Positions 47,181 to 57,669 of a stretch of DNA of 64,000 bases are shown piece by piece. This stretch comes from Legionella sp. (GTDB lineage Bacteria; Pseudomonadota; Gammaproteobacteria; Legionellales; Legionellaceae): positions 27,878 through 91,877 of the forward strand of contig JAOATK010000007.1 of the NCBI GenBank assembly GCA_030158115.1, given 5' to 3'. The translations under genes and the position numbers were made by a program. Under the pieces are notes generated by a model. That model did no database searches, had not been told where the DNA came from, and worked only from the letters and a program-made list of their open reading frames with translations. Positions within the stretch are counted from its first letter, which is position 1; the number at the start of each line of letters is the position of its first letter.

Positions 47181-48608
47181 ATGAAGAAAACCATGCTAAA
47201 TCAACGTGTTATCTACATCGCTCTCATCAGCTATTTTATAGCCCTATTTTTATTAGCGCCTATTAATTTGCTAGCGTTTGATACTTACTACTATTGGGAT
47301 TGGAGTAGACATTTAGCATTATCCTATTATGACGGCTCTCCGATGATTGCTTATTTTATTAAGCTTTCTACCTTATTATTTGGAGATACTTTATTTGCTT
47401 TAAGCTTCGTTGCTATTTTAATAACTGGCTTAACTAGCTTCATTCTTTATAAAACAGCGCGACTGTTTCTAGAAAAAGAGGCCTGTTATGTTGCCTTATT
47501 ATTGTGGCTATTCTCCCCTCTGGTTTTTTTAGATATATTAAAACAAACAACATATGACACGCCCCTTACACTCTTTTGGGCCTTAACTATTTATTTTACA
47601 GTAAGATTCATAAAATATAATCAAATTAAAGAGTTATATTTTATTGGTGCAAGTATTGGGTTAATGCTGTTATCTAAATATTCGGGTATTGTATTAATTC
47701 TTGCGTTGTTGTTTTTTTTAATTACCACCCGATACCGCTCTCTTTTTAAAAGTGTTCATTTATATTGTGCTCTTATGCTTTCTGTGGCTATTTTTAGCCC
47801 TGTTCTCATCTGGAATTATCAACATGAATGGCAATCATTTATTTACCAATTAACAACGCATCAATTAAATAATACCATGACTCCTTTGATGCGGGTCAGC
47901 ACTTCCTTCCTAACAAGATTTATTCCTTCTTTGAATTTTATGTTGCTTCCTCCCTTCATTTGTTTGCTAAAACGTGTTGATAAAAAGAATTTGCCGGTGA
48001 CTTTATGCCGCATCATTTGTGTTACATTTTTATGTTTTTATTTATACACAGCACACAAAGCAGAAATTCGAGTCTATTGGTTAACGCCCTATTTACTAAC
48101 CAGTGCACTTTTGGGTGGGTTTTGTTTTCAAACATTTCATTACCGTAAGTCCATCTTGTTGATAATAATATGTTATGGCCTAACAAGCTTTGGTTTACTT
48201 TTTAATAATACAACTAAATTTAGCTTGGCCGACAAGAAATTGATTTATTACAATTTGCTACAACAGTTTAATAATGACTATCCTCAAACACCTCAAGTTA
48301 TTCTTACTTCAGGTTGGTTTCAAGCGCGTATGTTGTTTTTTCTCAAAAATAAGCCAATGATCTACACGATTGACTGTGGCATGCCACAAAATCAATATGC
48401 ATTGTGGAGTGAGTCAATTAATCAACAAATTAAAAATAACTCGCTAAAAGAATTTTGGTATGTGGACAGATATGATCGGAGCCAATGCTTAGCAAAATAC
48501 TTTAATCACTGTGAAAAATTAAAAACAACAAGTCATCAGTATCACAATAAAAAATATTCTATTTATGCTTATAAATGTACTAATAACGAGACGTTACTAT
48601 TACAATAA
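47181..48608 (+). CDS. GT39 (ArnT/PMT-like) glycosyltransferase
   Basis: Multi-TM; FDTYYYWDWSRHLALSYYDGSPMIAYFIK. Confidence 0.82.
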   Translation: MKKTMLNQRVIYIALISYFIALFLLAPINLLAFDTYYYWDWSRHLALSYYDGSPMIAYFIKLSTLLFGDTLFALSFVAILITGLTSFILYKTARLFLEKEACYVALLLWLFSPLVFLDILKQTTYDTPLTLFWALTIYFTVRFIKYNQIKELYFIGASIGLMLLSKYSGIVLILALLFFLITTRYRSLFKSVHLYCALMLSVAIFSPVLIWNYQHEWQSFIYQLTTHQLNNTMTPLMRVSTSFLTRFIPSLNFMLLPPFICLLKRVDKKNLPVTLCRIICVTFLCFYLYTAHKAEIRVYWLTPYLLTSALLGGFCFQTFHYRKSILLIIICYGLTSFGLLFNNTTKFSLADKKLIYYNLLQQFNNDYPQTPQVILTSGWFQARMLFFLKNKPMIYTIDCGMPQNQYALWSESINQQIKNNSLKEFWYVDRYDRSQCLAKYFNHCEKLKTTSHQYHNKKYSIYAYKCTNNETLLLQ

Positions 48609-48693
48609 AGTTTATATTTTTTATCAGTTAATATACGATAGATGAGAATAAAAAAATTTTCGGCTAATTGTAACTTATTTAAGGTGGCTTTTT

Positions 48694-48870
48694 ATGAACA
48701 ATATTTTAAGGCTTTTAGGGCGGGTTGCTGAAGGTACTATTGGCAGTTTAGCTACTAATGTTGCTGCCGATAGAATTCAAAAATCAATTAAACACGGAGT
48801 TATTTTTTGGCAATCATCTGAATCTAAAGAACCAATCTACAATAATAACCCATCTCCAACACCTAAATGA
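48694..48870 (+). CDS. Small hypothetical protein
   Basis: MNNILRLLGRVAEGTIGSLATNVAADRIQKS...; AAGGTGG upstream; ATGA overlap with licD. Confidence 0.6.
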   Translation: MNNILRLLGRVAEGTIGSLATNVAADRIQKSIKHGVIFWQSSESKEPIYNNNPSPTPK

Positions 48871-49709
48871 CATTAATAAATCCTCACTGCGCTAGCAATG
48901 CGCTCCAAGATGGCCGATTAAGACAAGCTCAACTAAAAATGTTGCGTATGCTTGAAGTGGTTGATGCCATATGCACAAAGCATTGTCTAGATTATTGGTT
49001 AGATGCGGGCACACTGTTAGGTGCCGTACGTCATCAAGGATTTATACCATGGGATGACGACATGGATATTGCTATGCCACGCAAAAGTTATGAAACCTTC
49101 CTTCGTGTGGCCCCTCAAGAACTTCCCGATTTTATGTGGTTGCAAACCAGCCATACCGATCCCGGTTATTTTAATATGGCTACTCCTTTAAAAATTCGAG
49201 ATCGCTCCAGCCGCTATATAGAAAAGCATGAGCGAGGCGATGAACCCTATGTTCAAGGAATATTCATCGATGTCTTTGTGTATGACACGATGCCTGAAAA
49301 GTCAAAACAAAGAAAACGTTATAAATTCCTAGCCAAAAAAATTTCCCGCCTATTAAACGCTAAATATAGTGCTGTTAATACAGGTCATCATGCGAATTTC
49401 TATAAAATCATCGCACAATTTTTACCTAAGTCTCTTTTAGAATTTTTATTACAACAAATTATTACTAGTGCCAATAACAGTGGAAGTCCCTATTTAGGTC
49501 GTGGTTATAACTGTGTTGGTAAAAACTTTTTGAAACAGGAGGATATTTATCCAATTCAACGAGCTGCATTTGAAACGGGATTGTTCAATATACCCAACAA
49601 TGCCCCAGAAATTTTAACGCAACAATTTAATGAATACCTTATAATTCCGCCAGTAAATCAACAAGTAATGAGGCATTGTAAAGAATTAATTCCACACCTG
49701 ATAGAGTAA
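48867..49709 (+). CDS. LicD-family phosphotransferase
   Basis: YWLDAGTLLGAVRHQGFIPWDDDMDIAMPR. Confidence 0.93.
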   Translation: MTLINPHCASNALQDGRLRQAQLKMLRMLEVVDAICTKHCLDYWLDAGTLLGAVRHQGFIPWDDDMDIAMPRKSYETFLRVAPQELPDFMWLQTSHTDPGYFNMATPLKIRDRSSRYIEKHERGDEPYVQGIFIDVFVYDTMPEKSKQRKRYKFLAKKISRLLNAKYSAVNTGHHANFYKIIAQFLPKSLLEFLLQQIITSANNSGSPYLGRGYNCVGKNFLKQEDIYPIQRAAFETGLFNIPNNAPEILTQQFNEYLIIPPVNQQVMRHCKELIPHLIE

Positions 49710-49871
49710 ATATTACACAAAAACGCCCTCTCTCTCGCCCTTATTAAGTAATTTCATATTTATTAGCAATCACTTTGAATAATTTAAAAACAATAAACTA
49801 TACTAAAAATGTATGTCTTCATTTATTGAACCACTTAGACGACAAAACAGAGCAATAAAAAGGAGTGATGT

Positions 49872-50732
49872 ATGAAATTTAAACTTTTAGTCAGCTCCCT
49901 GATTTTATTTCCTCTTTATGCGTTTAGTCATCCTCAAGATGATTTTAAAGATATTTCATTATCAGAAGCAGAAACAACACCTAATACAAGTGTTGTAAAC
50001 TATTTCAATGAAACTGCCGATCCAGAACTAATAAAAACCACTAATCGAAGCAACGATTTTCCCACCCAAATTATTCGTATGAATACTAATATATCAAACC
50101 AAGAAGTAAGCTGTGCGGAAGTGCACGCACAAATCAATAAAGTATTAGAAAATATCAGAACGAACCAATTTATTGGTGCTATGGCTATTACATGTCACTA
50201 TGATTCAACCACATACCTTGCTACACATTTTACTATTGATGGCTATTTTGATCCCATTGATGATGATGCGATTGTTTATTTGAAATCATATCTTAATCAA
50301 TATAATGGTTCTGATTTACTAGGAACTCAATTAAGAATTGAATCCGCCAAAGGGCTTATTGTTTCATTAAGTGTTGCTGTGGGAATGAAAAAAAATATGA
50401 ACACCCCTCCATTTAACGAACATAGACGTGATCGCAGTAATTTTTATTTCAAAAATAATTATGAAATGAAAAATACATTATTGGTTGATGTGAAAGAAAA
50501 TTTCTATTCAAATAACCCCGAAAAACTCTTACCATTCATAGAAAGATGGACCTTTTCTCATGCGGGATCACTGTATAAAGTAATATTAAAAGACGCTAAC
50601 TACATAGAGCTGCAACCAGAGCGGATTTTTCTTATGGAAAATGGTGAGAAGATTTTTGTATCAAGCCTCAAGCAGTATTTTATGCATCATTGCGGTGAGT
50701 ATGAAAATCATCGCTGTTTAAGTCCAACTTAA
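49872..50732 (+). CDS. Hypothetical secreted protein
   Basis: Signal peptide, RBS AAAAGGAGTG. Confidence 0.6.
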   Translation: MKFKLLVSSLILFPLYAFSHPQDDFKDISLSEAETTPNTSVVNYFNETADPELIKTTNRSNDFPTQIIRMNTNISNQEVSCAEVHAQINKVLENIRTNQFIGAMAITCHYDSTTYLATHFTIDGYFDPIDDDAIVYLKSYLNQYNGSDLLGTQLRIESAKGLIVSLSVAVGMKKNMNTPPFNEHRRDRSNFYFKNNYEMKNTLLVDVKENFYSNNPEKLLPFIERWTFSHAGSLYKVILKDANYIELQPERIFLMENGEKIFVSSLKQYFMHHCGEYENHRCLSPT

Positions 50733-50813
50733 CTTCTTGCATCCAGGTGCCACACCCAAATATGGTAGTCCGGTTGCTATCAACCGGATACTCCTTGAAT
50801 AAAATAGCGATGG

Positions 50814-52094
50814 CTACCCAAGTTCCGGCTCAAACGAGTGGTTGCGTTTTCTGACCTTTGTGCCTTCTATTTCACCTGCCACGGCTTTATCATTCACAAC
50901 CTTGGTCACGCAAGCATCAGACCACACATTTAAAGCTGTTTCTAGCATATCGATTAAGCCATAAAAAGGTAAAATAACCCCCATCAGCACAATCGGAACA
51001 TTCATACTAGATAACAAACTAACACTTAAGAAAAAACACCCCATTGGGACACCAGCATTACCAATTGCTGCCACGGTTGAAACTAAAACCCATAATCCCA
51101 TGGTGGCATAAGAAATCGGCATTCCATGATTTTGCATCAGATAAATTACTGTAGCGAAAATAAAAGCCGCACAACCATTCATATTAATACTGGTGCATAA
51201 AGGCAAAACAAAACGACTAACCTCTGGCTTAACACCTAAATTCTTTTCTATCGTATTCATGGTGAGAGGCAAAGTACCTACTGAAGACTTAGAAAAAAAG
51301 GCCACTGATAAAGCAGGCAACATCGCTCGCATTGCAGCAAATGGCTTCAATTTATTTTTTTTCAACCAGAAAGGCAATACAATGAAGCCTTGGATTAAAT
51401 TTGCTAAAACAATAAGTAGCAAATACTGCCCAATCCCTTTAATGTCCATACCAGAGCGTAACTGAACTACCGTTGATGTAATAAAACCAAATAACCCCAA
51501 AGGAATAATCGCAATAATCCAACGAGTCATCACGATAAACATCCCATGTGCCCCACGGAAAAAGCGTGTGATCGTTTCGCGTGAGTCCACATCAGGAATT
51601 TGACGAACTGCAATACCAATAATAATGCTTAAAAATAAAACCCCCATAACCTGTTGCTTTAAGAAAGGAGCTAATAAATTGGCTGGTATAATATTGGCCA
51701 AATAACCTAAATAGCCCAGGCTATTAGGTGATTGAACTACCGAGTTATCTAAATGAACCTGTACTGAGCTGGGTTGAATCACTATGTATAACAAACAACT
51801 AATAGCAGCAGCTACAAGAGTCGTTGCAAAAGTATAGGTAATTGTTCGTTTCCAAATATTTTTCATTAATCCATCAGTAGTGTAATTTGCTAGAGTGACA
51901 ATAATGGACAAAGAAATGATGGGTAAACTAATGCATTTAAATATTTTAATAAATAAATCAGATACCAATAATCCGATATCTTTTAAAAAAGGTATATTAG
52001 ACATGCCGCTGGCAATGCCTAAACCAATCATTAAAACATAAAGTACTGGGGTACTGAAAATGAATTTTTTCTGAACTTGATGTGCTGCACACAT
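50814..52094 (-). CDS. Dicarboxylate/amino acid:cation symporter
   Basis: FFSKSSVGTLPLTMN; STSINMNGCAAF; VAAIGNAGVPMG; start at 52094. Confidence 0.9.
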   Translation of the reverse strand: MCAAHQVQKKFIFSTPVLYVLMIGLGIASGMSNIPFLKDIGLLVSDLFIKIFKCISLPIISLSIIVTLANYTTDGLMKNIWKRTITYTFATTLVAAAISCLLYIVIQPSSVQVHLDNSVVQSPNSLGYLGYLANIIPANLLAPFLKQQVMGVLFLSIIIGIAVRQIPDVDSRETITRFFRGAHGMFIVMTRWIIAIIPLGLFGFITSTVVQLRSGMDIKGIGQYLLLIVLANLIQGFIVLPFWLKKNKLKPFAAMRAMLPALSVAFFSKSSVGTLPLTMNTIEKNLGVKPEVSRFVLPLCTSINMNGCAAFIFATVIYLMQNHGMPISYATMGLWVLVSTVAAIGNAGVPMGCFFLSVSLLSSMNVPIVLMGVILPFYGLIDMLETALNVWSDACVTKVVNDKAVAGEIEGTKVRKRNHSFEPELG

Positions 52095-52313
52095 AGCTAA
52101 CTCCTTAATAAATACAAATCGATAAAAGTATGGAATTATAAGCAGCAACAACAAGAAAATGGTTTTATAGTCAATTGATAAAGCATGATCTGATCTGCAT
52201 GAGTAACCATAAAAACCCTTTTTTGACAAAAAAATATACAATAAGGCCTTATTTTAACATAACTATAATCTGCGTCAATAGAAATTATCGAACTGAATCC
52301 AGGTTGCTCTTGG

Positions 52314-53372
52314 TTAATCAACCAATTCAAGGCAGTTTATTTGCTGCTTTAAACGAACGATTCTCTTATATGCTTCATCTATTCGCAAGGGATCTATCTT
52401 ATTGTCACGAACAAGTTTCTCAATACAATCTATCACTTCAGTTGCAGTAATATCACCTAGCTGATTTCCAAAAATCACCATATCAGCTCCGGCATTAATA
52501 GTAAGGTGCAACGCATCCTCTAGAGAATAATGATTCGCTATAGCCTGCATTTGCAAATCATCACTAATAATGACCCCATCATATTTCATTGTTTCACGTA
52601 ATATGCCTGTTAAAATTTCATGAGATAACGTTGCTGGTAGGCCTTGACTATCTAACTGCTTATTAATGACGTGCGCTGTCATAATCATTGCGGGTTGATT
52701 CGCATCCTGCACTAATTGCGTATAAGGCGCCAATTCAGCAGAAATAAACGTATCCGTCACGTCCACAAATCCTTCATGAGTATCACCCAATGCGCTACCA
52801 TGACCAGGAAAGTGCTTGTAACATGAGGCAATACCATAACGACTAAAGACGCTAACAAATTTCCTAGCAAGAGCAATAATTTTTTCAGGATCTGCAGAAA
52901 AACTACGTTGCAGAGCACCAATGATACCTTGTTGATCGCGCATATGCAGATCCACTACCGGCGCGAAATTCAAGTTAAAGCCTAAATTTTTTAATGTCTT
53001 TGCCATGGAGGAAAACTCTTTATCTAAGGCATCTATAGATAATTTTGCCATCTCTAACGCACTGATTGTAGGTCTACACCCTGCTATTTGGCTTAGTCTA
53101 TCAACAGCTCCTCCTTCATAATCAATAGCAATGAATAGAGGTAAATTATTTTTTCTAGAATAATGAGTTAATTGGTGAGTTAATTGCTGAATTTGTGTTT
53201 GATTTTTTAAATTTTTACCATACATATTGGTAGACAAGTCTTTATCAAATAATAAAACGCCACCCAAACCATCTTGGGTTAACCACTGGGTCACGGGACT
53301 TGTATCATTTATCTCACAACCTGAAAATCCCATAATCAGCATTTGAGCAATTTTATTTCTTAAAGTAATCAA
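52314..53372 (-). CDS. nagZ: GH3 beta-N-acetylhexosaminidase (NagZ-like)
   Basis: KHFPGHGSALGDTHEGFVDV; VIISDDLQMQAI; FIAIDYEGGAVDRL. Confidence 0.88.
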   Translation of the reverse strand: MITLRNKIAQMLIMGFSGCEINDTSPVTQWLTQDGLGGVLLFDKDLSTNMYGKNLKNQTQIQQLTHQLTHYSRKNNLPLFIAIDYEGGAVDRLSQIAGCRPTISALEMAKLSIDALDKEFSSMAKTLKNLGFNLNFAPVVDLHMRDQQGIIGALQRSFSADPEKIIALARKFVSVFSRYGIASCYKHFPGHGSALGDTHEGFVDVTDTFISAELAPYTQLVQDANQPAMIMTAHVINKQLDSQGLPATLSHEILTGILRETMKYDGVIISDDLQMQAIANHYSLEDALHLTINAGADMVIFGNQLGDITATEVIDCIEKLVRDNKIDPLRIDEAYKRIVRLKQQINCLELVD

Positions 53373-53441
53373 TCTTTATGTCTCCTCACCATTCATGATA
53401 AGAATAATACACAAAGATAAAAGTGAATGCTATTAGAGAAT

Positions 53442-53891
53442 TTATTGCGGTTTAATAATAGGTATACTTTTAAAATCACAAGCACATGAGTTCGTCGCCT
53501 CAGGAGTCATAGGCACTTCAGAAAAGTCAGACGAATAACATACTGAAACATTCCAAGCGGTATCACCAGGATGCACGGCATTAGGTAAAGACCAGTAATT
53601 TTTAGCCTCATACACTTTATGCTTTTCACTTTCCCAAATAAAAGGGGTAAATTGAGCATGATATGTTAGTTTTTGTCCTATCTCGCAAGGAAAAGTCACT
53701 CTCGCCCAAGATTGACCTGCCGGAACTGTTACTGTGGTTAATACCTTTGTAGTTAAAGCATCTATCACCTGAACAGACACATTATATTTAAGCCAACAGT
53801 TATCCTTAGCTAAAGTGTAATAACACGTAATCGCCCAAAGAGGGCTAGTTATCAAACTACTTAAAGATAAAATGCAAAGCCTAAGTAACAT
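53442..53891 (-). CDS. Hypothetical secreted protein
   Basis: Signal peptide from ATG 53891; Cys-containing mature protein. Confidence 0.6.
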   Translation of the reverse strand: MLLRLCILSLSSLITSPLWAITCYYTLAKDNCWLKYNVSVQVIDALTTKVLTTVTVPAGQSWARVTFPCEIGQKLTYHAQFTPFIWESEKHKVYEAKNYWSLPNAVHPGDTAWNVSVCYSSDFSEVPMTPEATNSCACDFKSIPIIKPQ

Positions 53892-53996
53892 ATCGAATCC
53901 TTTTAAATTAGCTACTTTATTAGTATATACGATATAAGCCATAAACTCCGAATAAAGGTTGATTTTATTGACTAACATGTATAAGCTTGCCCCAAT

Positions 53997-54084
53997 GGAG
54001 AGGTGGCCGAGTGGTTGAAGGCGCACGCCTGGAAAGTGTGTATACGGCAACGTATCGAGGGTTCGAATCCCTCTCTCTCCGCCA
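53997..54084 (+). tRNA. tRNA-Ser (GGA)
   Basis: GGAGAGGTGGCCGAGTGGTTGAAGGC...CTGGAAA...GGGTTCGAATCCCTCTCTCTCCGCCA, long variable arm. Confidence 0.97.
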
Positions 54085-54133
54085 AAATTAATATTCCCAA
54101 CTTATATGAACCAATTCATTTAGGGATAATGTA

Positions 54134-54778
54134 ATGAAGAGATACTGTACGCGACTATTTATTATCATTAGCGTTTTATTATCATGCAATACATCTGCTG
54201 ACAGATACTTACCAAAGCTCACGTCTCAAGACCAACCTTGGTCAATTACTGCTAGTGCTGGAAGTGCACATTATCAAGTTTCATCTGATGATAAAAATCC
54301 TGCCCTAGGGCGTTTAGCCCTGGGTAATGAAATGTTACTCGCGGGTGATATTGCTCTTGGTATGGAGCTAGGCGTTCAAACAGGGAATAAAATGGTTCTA
54401 AACATTCCCCAAGCGACCTTAGATGCACTCAAATGGTTCCCCATTCAAACAACCCTTGCGCCTACACTTGATTTATTAATCACCACAAAAACTGATCCTT
54501 TATGGGATAGTTCTTTTTTTGCGCAACTTAAGGGGGGGATTGCCTACAGACATTGGCGCATTGACAATATCCCAATTAACGAAATATCTCAGTTAGCCGG
54601 TGAAATACAGGCTGGGCTTGGTTATCCCATTACTGCTTTGGCTAGTTTAAACCTCTTATATCAGGGGATCTACAGTAACACGCCAAATTTTCAATTAAGC
54701 CCCTATTCTAGAAAAGAACAATTGACTAATATCCCGGCATTACATGCCATTTTATTTGGACTATCTCTAAATCTTTAA
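54134..54778 (+). CDS. Putative outer membrane beta-barrel protein
   Basis: Signal peptide; alternating pattern; ends ILFGLSLNL. Confidence 0.55.
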   Translation: MKRYCTRLFIIISVLLSCNTSADRYLPKLTSQDQPWSITASAGSAHYQVSSDDKNPALGRLALGNEMLLAGDIALGMELGVQTGNKMVLNIPQATLDALKWFPIQTTLAPTLDLLITTKTDPLWDSSFFAQLKGGIAYRHWRIDNIPINEISQLAGEIQAGLGYPITALASLNLLYQGIYSNTPNFQLSPYSRKEQLTNIPALHAILFGLSLNL

Positions 54779-54874
54779 TTCGGTAAATCTTGACCTAATC
54801 TCCTTCAAATACTGGACAAATGATCTTTTTTTAGACACCATTCGCTTTGAACTAAACTATAAAGGTATTTATTC

Positions 54875-55411
54875 ATGAGTTTTAAAAAAATCCAATTTAT
54901 TATTTTAGCCGCCCTACTTTTTACTTTACCCACTGCCTATGCAACCATGCATACTCACAATAATACAGCCATGCAAAATGAAATATTGCACTATATTAAT
55001 GAATACAGACAACATCATGGATTATCTAGACTTACCATGAACGATGATATGGTGAGAGAAGCAAGACAACACTCCATGGATATGGCAACCCATAAAATGT
55101 CTTTTGGTCATCAGTACTTTGAACAACGTATTGCAAGATTACACACTCACGTTAAAAATTCAGGGGCTGGCTCAGAAAATGTAGCTTACAACTACAAAGA
55201 TGCACGGACTGTAGTGCAACAATGGTTACTGAGTCCAGGACATAAGCGAAATATAGTGGGAAATTATAATATGACGGGTATTGGCGTTGCTCAAGACCAA
55301 CAAGGTAGGTTCTATTATACGCAAATATTCCTACGAACAGGCGAAGAAAGTAGGCACCATGCTCACGCAAGAGCTTCCTTTAATTTACCATTTGTTCATC
55401 GACATAGTTAA
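54875..55411 (+). CDS. CAP (SCP/PR1) domain secreted protein
   Basis: HYINEYRQHHGLSRL, AGSENVAYN, WLLSPGHKRNIVGNYNMTGIGVAQ. Confidence 0.92.
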   Translation: MSFKKIQFIILAALLFTLPTAYATMHTHNNTAMQNEILHYINEYRQHHGLSRLTMNDDMVREARQHSMDMATHKMSFGHQYFEQRIARLHTHVKNSGAGSENVAYNYKDARTVVQQWLLSPGHKRNIVGNYNMTGIGVAQDQQGRFYYTQIFLRTGEESRHHAHARASFNLPFVHRHS

Positions 55412-55620
55412 ACCTTACAAAATCTTTGCAATAAATCAGCTGTATTGATTGGAATTCTCATAAAACATGGCCTATGATTAAATCATAGACAGTATGCATT
55501 GGTCAGCCAACGTCACGGCATTGGGAGCCAGATTGAGAGTGCGGTGTGCAAGCTTAGCTTGACTAAGAAGCCAAAAACACTCCAGAGGAGTCCACTTTAG
55601 TGAGTAGGACTGTACTCAAT

Positions 55621-55824
55621 CTACTGTCTAGAACTTTTTGAGCATGAAGGTACAGGATTTGAATCCGAAAGATCGCCCTCGTTCGCAAATATTTTGCTTA
55701 GAGCTGCCGTTCCTAATACATTAATTGTTGTTCCGACTACAGTGGTACCGACTACAGATGCTGTTATTTGCAAGACTTCCTTAACAGCAGGCTTTGTAAA
55801 AAATCCAAAAAAAGCTTTTGGCAT
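55621..55824 (-). CDS. Small hypothetical protein
   Basis: MPKAFFGFFTKPAVKEVLQITASVVGTTVVG...; start 55824. Confidence 0.5.
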   Translation of the reverse strand: MPKAFFGFFTKPAVKEVLQITASVVGTTVVGTTINVLGTAALSKIFANEGDLSDSNPVPSCSKSSRQ

Positions 55825-55943
55825 TTTGTTTGTTCCTTTTTCTAGTGTAGAAAAATATCCATGAGAAGTCATAAAACTCTTCATTAAACATCAATTTCAA
55901 ATTATCTTGATTACCGTCATGCAACGGTAATATACCCTATTTT

Positions 55944-57029
55944 TTATGGTGTTAAGCCATTAACAGGTTCTTCCCATCTTTCTGTAATGGCAGGATCACT
56001 TTCAGCCGTAAAAAAACGATGAGTAGCATTTCTTCTACTTGGCTGCGATGCCACATGAATAATTTTTTGCCATGGTTCATTACCTAAAGTTTCTCCAACT
56101 CCAGCAACAATTCCAAATACCGCCCCAGTAAGAGCTACTCGCATTGGAAGTTGTTTGGCACTTATCCGAGCAAAATCTTTGAGAGAAGCTACTGGATCTG
56201 CTTTAAAAGAAAAACAAATATCCTTTGCTGCTATAAGAGATTGTTTATTATATAGCAAACCATCTTTTACTGTGGATTTAACTAATACATAATCTTTAAA
56301 TAATGCAAATGGGAAAGAAAAAAATGCCGCCGTCATACCACTTAATACACCTGCAGTGAAGTGGCTTACTCTCTTGTCGCTAAATGATATCTTCTTTTCT
56401 ATTTTTTCTTCTAATATACATAAAGATCCAAAGTTAATTATTCCTGCAAGGTATCTTGGGGTAATACCTGCTGTCATCAATTTAGATGCATTATAAAAAG
56501 TATTCGATTTAAAGTTAGCGGGAAGAAGACCTGGCACTTTTTGCAGTGTAGCACGTGATTCAAAGATATTTGTTACAAGAATTTCACCAAAAGACATAGA
56601 TGCAACATATCCAAAATCGACGAGTGTTATTTTTCTATCTTTATTTTTGGACCCCACCTCATCGGCCACTATAGTTTCCTCAATGGGTTTAGCACCATTT
56701 TTTGCAGTTGTGACATAAACTGTTCTTGCCGCAGATCCACCCAAAGAACTCATTGTTCCTGCATATAAAGCTTTGGCTAATCCCATAACACCTCCCGTGT
56801 AAAGAGGAATCATGGTCCCGTTCATGGTTAAACTCACCAATACCGTTTTAAGAGGACTTTGGACCGCAACAATACTCATGCTAGTAATTGCAGAAACCGT
56901 TATCAAATTAGCTCCTTTCCACACACAGTCTTTTACAACTGAAGATGAACTTGTCTTTTCAGCCAATGACTCGGTTTGCATAGTCTTAGACAAATCAATT
57001 GGAACTTGTTTCTCAATCTTGTCATTCAT
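55944..57029 (-). CDS. Hypothetical protein with mitochondrial-carrier-like features
   Basis: Repeated pattern of TM segments followed by SPLKT / SFPFALFKD-type motifs; GAVFGIVAGVGETLGNEP. Confidence 0.4.
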   Translation of the reverse strand: MNDKIEKQVPIDLSKTMQTESLAEKTSSSSVVKDCVWKGANLITVSAITSMSIVAVQSPLKTVLVSLTMNGTMIPLYTGGVMGLAKALYAGTMSSLGGSAARTVYVTTAKNGAKPIEETIVADEVGSKNKDRKITLVDFGYVASMSFGEILVTNIFESRATLQKVPGLLPANFKSNTFYNASKLMTAGITPRYLAGIINFGSLCILEEKIEKKISFSDKRVSHFTAGVLSGMTAAFFSFPFALFKDYVLVKSTVKDGLLYNKQSLIAAKDICFSFKADPVASLKDFARISAKQLPMRVALTGAVFGIVAGVGETLGNEPWQKIIHVASQPSRRNATHRFFTAESDPAITERWEEPVNGLTP

Positions 57030-57320
57030 GAGCTCACCTTATTCTAATTGTAAAATATGTGAACATTATAGTGGTCGATTATTAAGCTAATATTAACTGA
57101 TATAGGTTTTAATACTTTACTCAATATTTGAAAAACGCCAAAGGGGGCAAGAAGAAATGTATTCTAAAAGATATGTCTATCCATTAATAACTACGATTAT
57201 AGAATAGGGAGTTATGTTATATTTTAAAAAAAGCTAAAGTTTTTTTAAATAGTGCCGATACATTACGTGTTAATGTTTTTTTTGACTATATCTTTTTAAA
57301 ACCTACTTGAGGTGAAGTGT

Positions 57321-57605
57321 ATGTTTAATCAACTTAGTGACTCCACTCATATAAAATCCACCGAAGCAGATGATTTAAAAAGCACTCAGCTTGAAATTAA
57401 TAAAATTTTAACAGAAGGTGCATTGTCCTATGATGAGAATATCAACAATGCAGCCAAGCAATTTGAAGCCATAAAAAAATCACTGCAAGAAATACCAGAA
57501 ATCAATGAGGCCCGGGTTTTATATTTTAAAGCTGAGATTGAATTAGGCAATTACCAAATTAACAGTGAAAAAATTGCAGCTAGCCTGTTGAATAATCAAA
57601 AATAA
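57321..57605 (+). CDS. Small hypothetical protein (FlgM/anti-sigma-like size and composition)
   Basis: 94-aa ORF; TTGAGGTGAAGTGT upstream. Confidence 0.55.
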   Translation: MFNQLSDSTHIKSTEADDLKSTQLEINKILTEGALSYDENINNAAKQFEAIKKSLQEIPEINEARVLYFKAEIELGNYQINSEKIAASLLNNQK

Positions 57606-57669
57606 GGACTCCATCAGGTTTTAATCTCCCTCTCCCATTAATGAGAAAGGGTAGAGCAACACCACCTAT

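Noticed and set aside
53892-54050. N-terminal extension of the minus-strand ORF 53442-54050
   Set aside because: Would overlap tRNA-Ser; the start at 53891 gives a signal peptide.
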